Of a DNA stretch of 12,444 nt, positions 5,193 through 12,444 are shown piece by piece. Under the pieces are notes generated by a model. The model was not told where the DNA came from. It ran no database searches and saw only the letters and a program-made list of their open reading frames with translations. The DNA lies in assembly GCA_028293725.1 (NCBI GenBank), contig JAQGOE010000233.1:1-12444 (forward strand), in the 5' to 3' direction. The translations under genes and the position numbers were made by a program. Numbering within the stretch: the first letter of the stretch is position 1; each line of letters begins with the position of its first letter. This stretch comes from Gammaproteobacteria bacterium (GTDB lineage Bacteria > Pseudomonadota > Gammaproteobacteria > Steroidobacterales > Steroidobacteraceae).

Positions 5193-7730
5193 ATGGGGTT
5201 TGAATCACGGCTAGTCAGGTTCCGGGCGGCACTGGCCGCTACGTTGGTCGCGGCCGGCGCCAATGTGGTGCAGGCGGCGGCGCCGGTAGATGCGCTCGAT
5301 TCCCCGGACGCCGGTGTAGCCAACGAGGTCATCGTCACAGGCACGCGCCAGGCAGGCGTCACCGCGGCAAATAGTGCGGCGCCCATCCAGATCATCAGCG
5401 CGCAGTCGCTGCAAAATGTCGCTGGTAAGCCCGACCTCATCACCGCACTCGCGACGATCATCCCGTCGCTGACCGCACAGTCCTTCGGCGGCGATCAGTC
5501 CAACCAAACGCTTCAGGTGAAACTGCGTGGCCTGAGCCCGAACGACGTTCTGATTCTCATCGACGGCAAGCGGCGCCACACCACCGCCAATCTGGCTGTG
5601 CTGTCGGGTGCCTTTCAGGGCGGAGCCGCTGCCGATCTCAACTTCATTCCGGTGCAAGCCATCGATCACATCGAGGTGCTTACCGAAGGCGCCGCCGCGC
5701 AATACGGCTCGGACGCGATCGCCGGCGTGATCAACATCATTCTCAAGAAGGACTCCTCGGGCGGCACTCTCGCCGCGGACTACGGCGCTTATGATGATGG
5801 TGGCGGCAGCACCGACGACATCACCGGCAACATCGGTTTCGAGCCGTTCGACCGGAGCTATCTGAATTTCACGGCGGAAGTGCGCAATCACGGTCACAGC
5901 AACCGGGGTGCGGTCGACCCGCGTGTCGTGGGCCAGACGACCTTACCCAATTCAAACGAGCCCAATGCGCCCGGATATCCCTATCTGAATCTCATCGAGG
6001 GCGATGCGGCGTATCACATGACCCTGCTGCAATTTAACTCGGGATTCGACCTGGGCGGTGGGACCGAGCTCTACTCATTCGGTACCTGGGGCAAGAAAGA
6101 CGGCAGCTCCTACGAGAATTACCGGGTTCCCAACAAGGTGCTCTACACCGACCCGATCACGAAAAAGGTGAGCTATCCGTTTCCCTACGGCTTCAGTCCG
6201 CTCGAAGCTATCAAGGAAACCGACTACTCCATTACCGGGGGCGTGCGCGGTAACCTCGCCGGTTGGAACTGGGATGTGGCGTCGACTTATGGCTACGACC
6301 ACGACGATATCTATACGTTGAATTCCTCAAACGCGAGCATCTTTGCGGCCGACGACTCGTCACCCACCGATTTCTACGACGGCTTCTTTCGGGCGACGCA
6401 GTGGACCACGACAGTGGACCTCAATCACGATTTCGATGTCGGCCTGGCGGGCCCGCTGAATATTGCCTTCGGAGGCGAGTACCGCCGCGATACCTACGCG
6501 ATCGGCGCAGGCAATCCGGCCTCATATTTCGGCGGCGGCGCGCAGTCCTATCCCGGATTCAACCCTCCTGACGCCGGCGACCATGCGCGCAAGAATGAGG
6601 CAGGATACGTCGATTTCGCCGTCAAACCGCTCGACGCACTGCGCGTGGATCTGGCCGGTCGCTTTGAGCACTACAGCGACTTCGGCAGCAAGGCGGTGGG
6701 CAAGCTCACCGGTCGCTACGACTTCGTCCCGGCTTTCGCGGTGCGCGCTACGGTCAGCACGGGATTCCGTGCACCAACACTCGCAGAAGAGTACTACACC
6801 ACCACCAATGTCGGGCCCACTTCGGCCGTCGTCCAGTTGGCGCCTAACTCGGTTGGTGCGAAGGACCTCGGGCTCGGCGCGGGGCTCTCGCCCGAGACTT
6901 CCAATAACGTGAGCTTCGGTCTCGTCTTCCAGCCGATGCCGAACCTGACCACGACTTTGGACTTCTTCCAGATCGACGTCCGCAATCGCATCGTCTCGAG
7001 CGGAACGATCAACGCCGCGATCGGCGGTGTCGTCGTGGCACCGGCTGTAACACAGGCGATTATCGACAACGGCAATTCTCTCGATCCCGATGTCATCAAA
7101 AACGGGCAGACGGCAGTCTCATTGTTCACCAACGGAGTCAACACGAAGACCCGCGGCGCCGAACTCATGGGGGATTACATCGCCGACTATGGGTGGAGCA
7201 AAGTCGATTGGTCGATCGGCGCGACCTATAATGACACCACGGCCAGCAATATACGCAGTGGCCCCGCTACCCTCGCGGGTCAGAAGCTGTTCGATCTGAC
7301 GGCGATATCCAATCTCACGACCGCCTCGCCAAGGTATGTGGTTAACCTGGGCTCGGCATGGGCGATACAGAAGCTCACAGTGAATCTGCGTGAGTCGCTC
7401 TACGGCCCGTCATCGCAATGGGTGAACGACAGCGGTGCCACGGCGCAGGCAGCCTCAGCGGCACCCGCGGTGACCTACTACCTGAATAAAATCGCGTTCA
7501 CGCCAATCACCAATGTGGACTTGGCGTACGCGGTGCTGAAGAACTGTACGATCAGCGTCGGCTCCCTCAACGCCTTCAATCGATACCCGAACAAGGTGAA
7601 TTCCGCCCTGACCGCGGCTTACAACAACCCCAGGGTGCAGTCCAACTCGGCTGTATCGCAGTATCCGTCGTTCACGCCATTCGGCTTCAACGGCGGGTTC
7701 TACTATGTCCGGGCGATGTACAGCTTCTAG
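5193..7730 (+). CDS. TonB-dependent outer-membrane receptor
   Basis: An 845-aa receptor, normal length for the family, for TonB/ExbB/ExbD-energised uptake of a bulky ligand across the outer membrane. A signal peptide covers about 1-29 (basic start, hydrophobic core, VVQAAA). A TonB-box-like EVIVTGTR lies at 45-52. The plug domain runs to about 187, with VKLRGLSPNDVLILIDGKRR (109-128), VQAIDHIEVL (154-163) and AAQYGSDAIAGVINI (168-182). The beta-barrel follows, with the usual GFRAPTLAE (524-532) and a C-terminal MYSF ending in Phe, as needed for BAM insertion. The frame is open 51 codons further upstream, but the ATG at 5193 has AAGGAG at 5178-5183 and gives a proper signal peptide. Ligand unknown: the plug resembles broad siderophore/carbohydrate/xenobiotic receptors of environmental Proteobacteria. 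Its stop lies 5 bp from the stop of the convergent OYE gene. Confidence 0.95.
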   Translation: MGFESRLVRFRAALAATLVAAGANVVQAAAPVDALDSPDAGVANEVIVTGTRQAGVTAANSAAPIQIISAQSLQNVAGKPDLITALATIIPSLTAQSFGGDQSNQTLQVKLRGLSPNDVLILIDGKRRHTTANLAVLSGAFQGGAAADLNFIPVQAIDHIEVLTEGAAAQYGSDAIAGVINIILKKDSSGGTLAADYGAYDDGGGSTDDITGNIGFEPFDRSYLNFTAEVRNHGHSNRGAVDPRVVGQTTLPNSNEPNAPGYPYLNLIEGDAAYHMTLLQFNSGFDLGGGTELYSFGTWGKKDGSSYENYRVPNKVLYTDPITKKVSYPFPYGFSPLEAIKETDYSITGGVRGNLAGWNWDVASTYGYDHDDIYTLNSSNASIFAADDSSPTDFYDGFFRATQWTTTVDLNHDFDVGLAGPLNIAFGGEYRRDTYAIGAGNPASYFGGGAQSYPGFNPPDAGDHARKNEAGYVDFAVKPLDALRVDLAGRFEHYSDFGSKAVGKLTGRYDFVPAFAVRATVSTGFRAPTLAEEYYTTTNVGPTSAVVQLAPNSVGAKDLGLGAGLSPETSNNVSFGLVFQPMPNLTTTLDFFQIDVRNRIVSSGTINAAIGGVVVAPAVTQAIIDNGNSLDPDVIKNGQTAVSLFTNGVNTKTRGAELMGDYIADYGWSKVDWSIGATYNDTTASNIRSGPATLAGQKLFDLTAISNLTTASPRYVVNLGSAWAIQKLTVNLRESLYGPSSQWVNDSGATAQAASAAPAVTYYLNKIAFTPITNVDLAYAVLKNCTISVGSLNAFNRYPNKVNSALTAAYNNPRVQSNSAVSQYPSFTPFGFNGGFYYVRAMYSF

Positions 7731-7735
7731 GATGA

Positions 7736-8812
7736 TCAGCCTAGCGTCGGGTAATCCGTATAGCCCGTCGGCCCCGGAGTATAGAAAGTGCTCATATCTG
7801 GTGCGTTGAGCGCAGCGCCCGTTTCCCAGCGCTTCTTGAGGTCCGGATTGGCGAGGATCGCTTTACCGACGGCAATGAGATCCGCTTTATTCGCGGCAAC
7901 ATCGCCTTCGGCACGTTTGAAGTCATAGCCACCCGAGAAAATCAGGTGCAGGTTGGACTGGCTGCGCAGCATTGTGCGGATCGACTCGGGAATGACTGGC
8001 GCGCCCATCGACGAGTGATCCACGAGGTGGATGTACAGCAGTCCACGCTCGTTGAGTTGTCTCGCGAGATAGCTGTAATCGGACTCCATCTCCGGGTACA
8101 GGGGCATGTCGTTGAATACACCGTACGGTGAAATGCGAATGCCCACCTTCTCCTTGCCGATCGCCTTGATGGTTGCGTCTACGACCTCGAGCACGAAACG
8201 TGCGCGGCCTTCGATCGTGCCGCCGTAGCCATCCGTACGCTGATTCGAGTTGGGTCGAATGAACTGCTCGAGCAGATAGCCGTTCGCACTGTGCAGTTCG
8301 ACGCCGTCGAATCCGGCCGCGAGCGCGTTCTTAGCCCCTAGGACGAACTCGTCGATGGTTTGTTTGATATCGGCTTCGGTCATGGCCTGCGGTATCGGCA
8401 GCGGCTTCATCTGCTCGGCATCGGTCCACATCTCGCCCGCCGCCGCAACGGCGGAGGGAGCCAGAACGCGTGCGCCCTTGGGCAGGTTCAAAGGATGCGC
8501 GATGCGTCCGCAGTGCATGAGCTGCACAAACATCTTCGCGCCCTTGGCGTGAACCGCCTTGGTGACCAGCTTCCATCCCTCCACGTGCTCGGCGGAGAAC
8601 ATTCCGGGAATGCGTGCGTATCCCAGACCATTCGGGGAGGGCGACGTGCCTTCGGCAATCAGTAATCCGAGAGAGGCCCGCTGTGAGTAATACTCCGCCA
8701 TCAGCTCGTTCGGGATGTTTCCGATCGCGCGACTGCGCGTCAGCGGCGACATCACCAGGCGATTCTGCAGGGCAAGCGGTCCAACGACAGTGTTCGAGAA
8801 TAACTTCGACAT
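7736..8812 (-). CDS. nemA: Old Yellow Enzyme, NemA-type alkene reductase
   Basis: A 358-aa cytoplasmic FMN- and NAD(P)H-dependent ene-reductase, a TIM barrel of standard OYE length, reducing activated C=C bonds (enones, maleimides) and often nitrate esters or nitroaromatics. Visible marks are the FMN-side MSPLTRSR (21-28), VQLMHCGR (96-103), and the substrate-binding pair H174/N177 with proton donor Y179 in HSANGYLLEQF (174-184), then RPNSNQRTDGYGG (186-198). The C-terminal FSGGYDF and AVGKAILANPDL phosphate-binding region is also intact. The start at 8812 (MSKLF) is chosen over a GTG at 8836 because AAGAGAG lies 6 nt upstream (8819-8825) and homologues begin this way. It converges with the receptor gene. 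The permease ends 194 bp upstream on the same strand, so OYE could have its own promoter; a -10-like GATAAT lies upstream without a clear -35. Physiological substrate unknown. Confidence 0.93.
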   Translation of the reverse strand: MSKLFSNTVVGPLALQNRLVMSPLTRSRAIGNIPNELMAEYYSQRASLGLLIAEGTSPSPNGLGYARIPGMFSAEHVEGWKLVTKAVHAKGAKMFVQLMHCGRIAHPLNLPKGARVLAPSAVAAAGEMWTDAEQMKPLPIPQAMTEADIKQTIDEFVLGAKNALAAGFDGVELHSANGYLLEQFIRPNSNQRTDGYGGTIEGRARFVLEVVDATIKAIGKEKVGIRISPYGVFNDMPLYPEMESDYSYLARQLNERGLLYIHLVDHSSMGAPVIPESIRTMLRSQSNLHLIFSGGYDFKRAEGDVAANKADLIAVGKAILANPDLKKRWETGAALNAPDMSTFYTPGPTGYTDYPTLG

Positions 8813-9006
8813 ACGGGGCTCTCTTGGAAGGGGCACGACGGCAAGAGATTATCTTACAGTCCCGAGACCGCCCGCGCGCACTCCGGCACACCCCTGAAGT
8901 GCGAGAGCGCCCGCCTATTCCGAGAGAGGTCCCCGCTCAGCGCGAGCCGCGCCGCACGTTGGCACTATTCCGGTGCAACCGCGGCCCGGTGTCAGGCGAC
9001 CGCGCA

Positions 9007-10377
9007 TCAGGCGCCGTGTTGCGCGGGTTGGGGCTTCGACCACTGGTAGCCGAGGCCCAGCAACGCAAACCACACCGGTGCCACATATAACGCCACCCTC
9101 GTGTCTTCATCGAGTCCCAACATCGCGGTGACGGCGAGCAGAAACACGACCACCAGCCAGTTCGCGTACGGTGCTCCCGGCATGCGGAAGGGCGACGCTC
9201 GAGCGCTTCCTGCAGCTACCGCGCGCCGATAGTTCCGGTGCGCGACCATGATGATTCCCCAGGTCCACAAAGTTCCGATCGTGGAAATGCTCGTGACATA
9301 AACGAACGCTTTCTCGGGAACCGCGTAGTTCAGTGCCACCGCGACCAACATCACGGCCGCCGAGATGTTGATGCCCTTTGCAGGAACGCGTTGCGCGCTG
9401 AGTTGGGCGAGGGCGCGAGGCGCGTGACCCCGTTGCGCGAGGGAGAAGAGCATCCTGCCGGTGCTGAAGATTCCGCTGTTGCAGGAGGAAGTGGCGGCTG
9501 TGATCACCACGAGGTTGATGATGGTCGCCGCCGCCGGCACTCGCATCTTGTCGAACACGAATACGAACGGGCTCATATCAGGGCTGAGGTCCGTCCAGGG
9601 TACGAGCGACATGATGACCAGAAGCGCGCCGAGGTAGAAGATGAGAATGCGGTAGGTGATGCCGTTGGTGGCCTTCGGTAACACGACCTCGGGATTTTCG
9701 GCCTCGCCGGCTGTTACGCCGATCAGCTCCACACCCTGGTAGGCGAAGGTCACCATCTGCAGCGTGAGCAACACTCCGAGGATTCCGAAGGGCAGAAAGC
9801 CGCCGTGCGACCACAAATTCGTGAAGCTCGCCGTCGCGCCGAGGTCGCCGACGTGGAAAAAGATCACGAACAGGCCACCGACAATGAGGCCGATAATCGT
9901 GACGACTTTGATGAGCGCGAACCAGAATTCGAGCTCGCCGAAGACGCGCACGGCGAGTTGGTTCGCCCCGTACAGTGCGACGAGCGCCACCAGGCCGGGC
10001 AGCCATTGCGGTACAGCTGGAAACCAGTAGCGCACATAAATGCCGATGGCCGTCAGCTCCGCCATTGCGGTCACCACCCACATGAACCAGTAGGACCAGC
10101 CGGTCGCGAACCCGATGAAAGGTCCGCAGAACTCGTCCGCATAGACCGCGAATGACCCCGCGACGGGTCGGTAGGTAATCAGCTCCCCCAACGCCCGCAT
10201 GATGAGGAAAACCATGACTCCGCCGACGGCATAGGCCAGCAGCAGTCCGGGACCGGCGTGATGGATGGCCTTGGCCGAGCCGAGAAACAACCCCACCCCG
10301 ATGGTGCCGCCGATCGCGATGAGTTGGATGTGCCGTTCGCGCAGGTTACGCGAGAGATTCAAATCGCCTTGCGACAT
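9007..10377 (-). CDS. AAT-family amino-acid permease (CycA/ProY-like)
   Basis: A 456-aa APC-superfamily, 12-helix inner-membrane permease for proton-coupled amino-acid uptake. The first helix carries the substrate-binding GGTIGVGLFLGS (23-34), preceded by NLRERHIQLIAI, a hallmark of the AAT group. Others are MRALGEL (60-66), WSYWFMWVVTAMAE (94-107), FGELEFWFALIK (146-157), FAYQGVELIG (211-220) and AENPEVVLPKA (226-236). The sequence resembles E. coli CycA (D-Ala/D-Ser/Gly) and ProY along its length, but substrate cannot be read from sequence alone. The ATG at 10377 has AAGGGT at 10383-10388. The upstream gene on the same strand (the glycosyltransferase) ends 44 bp before it, so co-transcription is possible although no functional tie is evident. 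Confidence 0.93.
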   Translation of the reverse strand: MSQGDLNLSRNLRERHIQLIAIGGTIGVGLFLGSAKAIHHAGPGLLLAYAVGGVMVFLIMRALGELITYRPVAGSFAVYADEFCGPFIGFATGWSYWFMWVVTAMAELTAIGIYVRYWFPAVPQWLPGLVALVALYGANQLAVRVFGELEFWFALIKVVTIIGLIVGGLFVIFFHVGDLGATASFTNLWSHGGFLPFGILGVLLTLQMVTFAYQGVELIGVTAGEAENPEVVLPKATNGITYRILIFYLGALLVIMSLVPWTDLSPDMSPFVFVFDKMRVPAAATIINLVVITAATSSCNSGIFSTGRMLFSLAQRGHAPRALAQLSAQRVPAKGINISAAVMLVAVALNYAVPEKAFVYVTSISTIGTLWTWGIIMVAHRNYRRAVAAGSARASPFRMPGAPYANWLVVVFLLAVTAMLGLDEDTRVALYVAPVWFALLGLGYQWSKPQPAQHGA

Positions 10378-10421
10378 TGGGGACCCTTGAGTTTCCGCCG
10401 GACGTTGAGGGCGGTGCCATC

Positions 10422-12167
10422 TTACCGTGCTGGCGGTCCGAGCAGCGCGTAACGGCGTCCCTGGGGTACCTCATAGCGCTGCACCAGCGATGCGACCCCC
10501 TCGGCTGCCAGGGTTCCTGCCGTGCCGTCGCCGGGCGGCTTCACTGGATGGAAGTGGTCGAGCAGTCCAGTGAGCTCGCCGGCGGCGTGTCCCGGTAGAA
10601 GAACCAGAACGCGCCCGCTGCGGCCGTGGGCGTTGAACCACGTGGCGACGGCCCCGTCATTCGACAGAATAGTAAATCGCGTCCGCAAGCCGTTATCCAG
10701 CATGGCGATCGTGGTCTCGTCCGGCGTCAGCAACGCCAGATCCGCGTGCGCGGAATCGTCGCGAATGCGTTGCGCGAGACTCCCCAGATCGTGCCACCGG
10801 TCGATGGAGGGAAAGGTTGCGAGGGCCATCAAACACAGTGACGTGGCATACGCCGTGTACGTCCATCCGAAACTGCGATGGAAGTCGCCGCGCGTCTGTG
10901 CCTGCGCCGAAAGTCTCGTTGCCATGAAAGTAACAGCGAGCGCCGCGAGCGTCGCTGCCAGGCAAACGGCCCGGGAGATGGCCGAAGCTGTGACCAGCGC
11001 CAACGCTGCGGGAAACAGAGCAAACCCGCACGCAATGACCGCAACCAACCATCGGGTCCAGCGAAGCGCCAACTTGTCGAACCGGGTTGGCGAGAGCCGC
11101 GCGTCAGTGATCCACAGGGCGACCAACAGCCCGAAGCCCGGGAGTGCCGGGGCCGAGTAGATGTCACGAGCCGTCGCCGCCAGTGATAAAACAATCAGAA
11201 AGGGTAACGCGGCAGCAACGGCAAATCGCCACGGCGTGCCCGCCGGTCCCGGCACACGAACCCGATCCCAGGCTCGCCGCAGCGCTGCCGCCACGAGCAG
11301 CGTCCAGGGCAGCAGGTAAACCGGCAACTCGAGGAAGTACTTCCCGGGCGTGTTCTTGTGCCCACCGCTGTAGTCGAGAGCGGCAGGTGCGGAGATCTTG
11401 GTGAAACGGCCCACCACGTTATGCCAGAAGAGGGCCAACAGGGCGTCACTGCCTCCCGGAGTCAGTGTTACCGCCCAGATCCATGGGCCGATGATGAGGG
11501 CCTGCAGGATCAAACCCGCGTACAGCTCCCAACGTCGCAACTCAGACCACCGGCGCTCCCACACGATGATGGCGCCGATTGCCAGCGCCGGCGCCATCCA
11601 CCCGGGAGCGCTCTTTGCCATGAAACCCATCGCGGCGCCGAGGTGCATCACGCAGTAGCCGAGAAACTTGCGGCGGCCGGCGGGCGCGGTGAAGCCCAGC
11701 CACGCTCCGAGTAGCGAGAGAGCGCAACCCGCGAGCAGACATGCGTCGGGCGCGAGCCACACCGTCACTCGAAAGACGATGATCGCCGTCGCGGACACGA
11801 TCGCCGCCACGATCGCCGCGGCATTTCCAGCCATGGCAAATGCCAGAGCGCCGATCGCGAGAGCGGTAATGACCGCATACAGAACGTTGGGCGCCCTTGC
11901 TGCCGCTGGCGAGTCACCAAAGAGCCGCAAGGCGTCCGCGGACATCCAATAGGACAGAGGCGGCTTCTCGAGAAAGGGGGTTCCGGCGAGTTGCGGCAGC
12001 GTCCGATCGCTCTGCTGACTCATGCGCCAGGCGATATCCGCCTCGCGGGGCTCGTCCGGTGTCCACAGATTCCGATAAAGGATACCGAGGAGCCAGATCG
12101 GCGCCAGCGCGATTACGATGCGCACGGCCCAGCGGTGCGCGGCAGACCCGGGATGCGGCGCGGGCAT
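10422..12167 (-). CDS. ArnT-like GT-C membrane glycosyltransferase
   Basis: A 581-aa polytopic inner-membrane enzyme of the PMT/ArnT superfamily, which moves a sugar from a polyprenyl-phosphate donor to an acceptor on the periplasmic side. The first periplasmic loop has the catalytic-type WTPDEPREADIAWRM (35-49, acidic D38/E39/E42) and FLEKPPLSYW (65-74), both diagnostic for ArnT-like proteins. Roughly ten to thirteen hydrophobic helices follow. The C-terminal soluble part (about 480-581) is shorter and not clearly alike known ArnT. There are no arn (Ara4N) biosynthesis genes nearby, so lipid A aminoarabinose transfer is not supported by context; another glycolipid or glycoprotein substrate is equally possible. 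Start at 12167, backed by GGAGG at 12173-12177 (5-nt spacing). Divergent or first gene relative to the right edge. Confidence 0.87.
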   Translation of the reverse strand: MPAPHPGSAAHRWAVRIVIALAPIWLLGILYRNLWTPDEPREADIAWRMSQQSDRTLPQLAGTPFLEKPPLSYWMSADALRLFGDSPAAARAPNVLYAVITALAIGALAFAMAGNAAAIVAAIVSATAIIVFRVTVWLAPDACLLAGCALSLLGAWLGFTAPAGRRKFLGYCVMHLGAAMGFMAKSAPGWMAPALAIGAIIVWERRWSELRRWELYAGLILQALIIGPWIWAVTLTPGGSDALLALFWHNVVGRFTKISAPAALDYSGGHKNTPGKYFLELPVYLLPWTLLVAAALRRAWDRVRVPGPAGTPWRFAVAAALPFLIVLSLAATARDIYSAPALPGFGLLVALWITDARLSPTRFDKLALRWTRWLVAVIACGFALFPAALALVTASAISRAVCLAATLAALAVTFMATRLSAQAQTRGDFHRSFGWTYTAYATSLCLMALATFPSIDRWHDLGSLAQRIRDDSAHADLALLTPDETTIAMLDNGLRTRFTILSNDGAVATWFNAHGRSGRVLVLLPGHAAGELTGLLDHFHPVKPPGDGTAGTLAAEGVASLVQRYEVPQGRRYALLGPPAR

Positions 12168-12340
12168 CGACCCCTCCGGAAAAAAAGAGGCGCCGATTAT
12201 GCCGTATAGGGGCTGTCGTCGGGATTCGGCCGTAACCGCCGGGGGCGACGGCCGTCGCTCGCGCCGCGGCGATGCGTTACGATCCCCTTACACCGGCCTT
12301 TAGGAGCCTGTCTGAGCAATGATCGCCGTAGCGAGGGCGA
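12168..12340. other. Non-coding region upstream of the glycosyltransferase gene
   Basis: No supported gene. It contains the glycosyltransferase ribosome site (12173-12177) and a perfect 14-bp palindrome GCGACGGCCGTCGC at 12245-12258 that could be an operator or simply GC-rich chance symmetry. A stretch at 12301-12325 with GAGCCTGTCTGAGC looks like the kind of sequence found at insertion-element ends, but nothing else supports that. Confidence 0.4.
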
Positions 12341-12428
12341 CCCAGATCGAGCAGCTTTCTGCGATCGTTTCCCGCGCATAGCCGACGCATATGTAAGGGA
12401 AACGATCGCAGAAAGATGCCGATCTGGG
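12341..12428. repeat. Long imperfect inverted repeat at right edge
   Basis: A perfect 19-bp arm CTTTCTGCGATCGTTTCCC (12355-12373) recurs inverted at 12397-12415, with a 23-nt loop between. The match continues outward: CCCAGATCG plus a GCA-containing joint on the left (12341-12354) pairs with the reverse complement on the right (12416-12428), with one single-base gap and one mismatch. Arms are therefore about 33 and 32 nt. No T-run follows either arm, so a simple intrinsic terminator is unlikely. It may be a REP/BIME-like unit, a MITE or part of an element that continues past the window. Confidence 0.8.
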
Positions 12429-12444
12429 GCGGCCGCAGTAGGCG

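Noticed and set aside
8813..8836. GTG start for the OYE gene eight codons upstream
   Set aside because: MSKLF at 8812 is the usual OYE beginning and has a better placed ribosome site, which lies inside the supposed extension.
12197..12379. 60-codon minus-strand frame near the right edge
   Set aside because: Arg/Ser-rich composition typical of non-coding GC-rich frames; it overlaps the inverted repeat and has no supporting features.

Overview
The window is a stretch of high-GC bacterial chromosome from a Gram-negative organism. A TonB-dependent outer-membrane receptor, Sec-type signal peptides and an ArnT-like inner-membrane glycosyltransferase all point that way. The mix of DUF6152-type secreted proteins, a large TonB receptor, an Old Yellow Enzyme and a PadR/MFS pair resembles environmental Gammaproteobacteria of the Steroidobacteraceae/Nevskiales kind, or Sphingomonad-like Alphaproteobacteria. 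This placement is inference from gene content and was not tested by alignment.

Layout, left to right. (1) On the minus strand at 1-779 is a cobalt/nickel resistance operon: a DmeR/RcnR-type repressor followed by the start of a DmeF cation-diffusion transporter that runs off the left edge. Its promoter contains a G-tract operator with AT-rich inverted ends. (2) On the plus strand at 954-2118 are two secreted proteins of unknown function, the second being a DUF6152 member, in one operon. (3) On the minus strand, read from 4709 down to 2151, are a PadR-family repressor with a His/Gly-rich N-terminus (YqjI-like), an MFS exporter whose ATG overlaps the padR stop, and a small four-helix membrane protein. 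The padR promoter has a clear inverted repeat between -35 and -10, which suggests autoregulation. (4) A 483-bp divergent intergenic region leads into an 845-aa TonB-dependent receptor on the plus strand (5193-7730). (5) On the minus strand, read from 12167 down to 7736, are an ArnT-like GT-C glycosyltransferase, an AAT-family amino-acid permease and an Old Yellow Enzyme reductase. The OYE gene converges tail-to-tail with the receptor, with only 5 bp between stop codons. (6) The right edge holds a long inverted repeat (33- and 32-nt arms around a 23-nt loop) in non-coding DNA.

The genes are mostly recognisable accessory or housekeeping families. I do not see an obviously new multi-gene system. 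The points most worth following up are a possible metal theme in the left half (Co/Ni efflux, a YqjI-like PadR repressor, a secreted DUF6152 protein whose predicted mature end starts His-His, and an outer-membrane receptor) and the right-edge inverted repeat, which could be part of a mobile or REP-type element.
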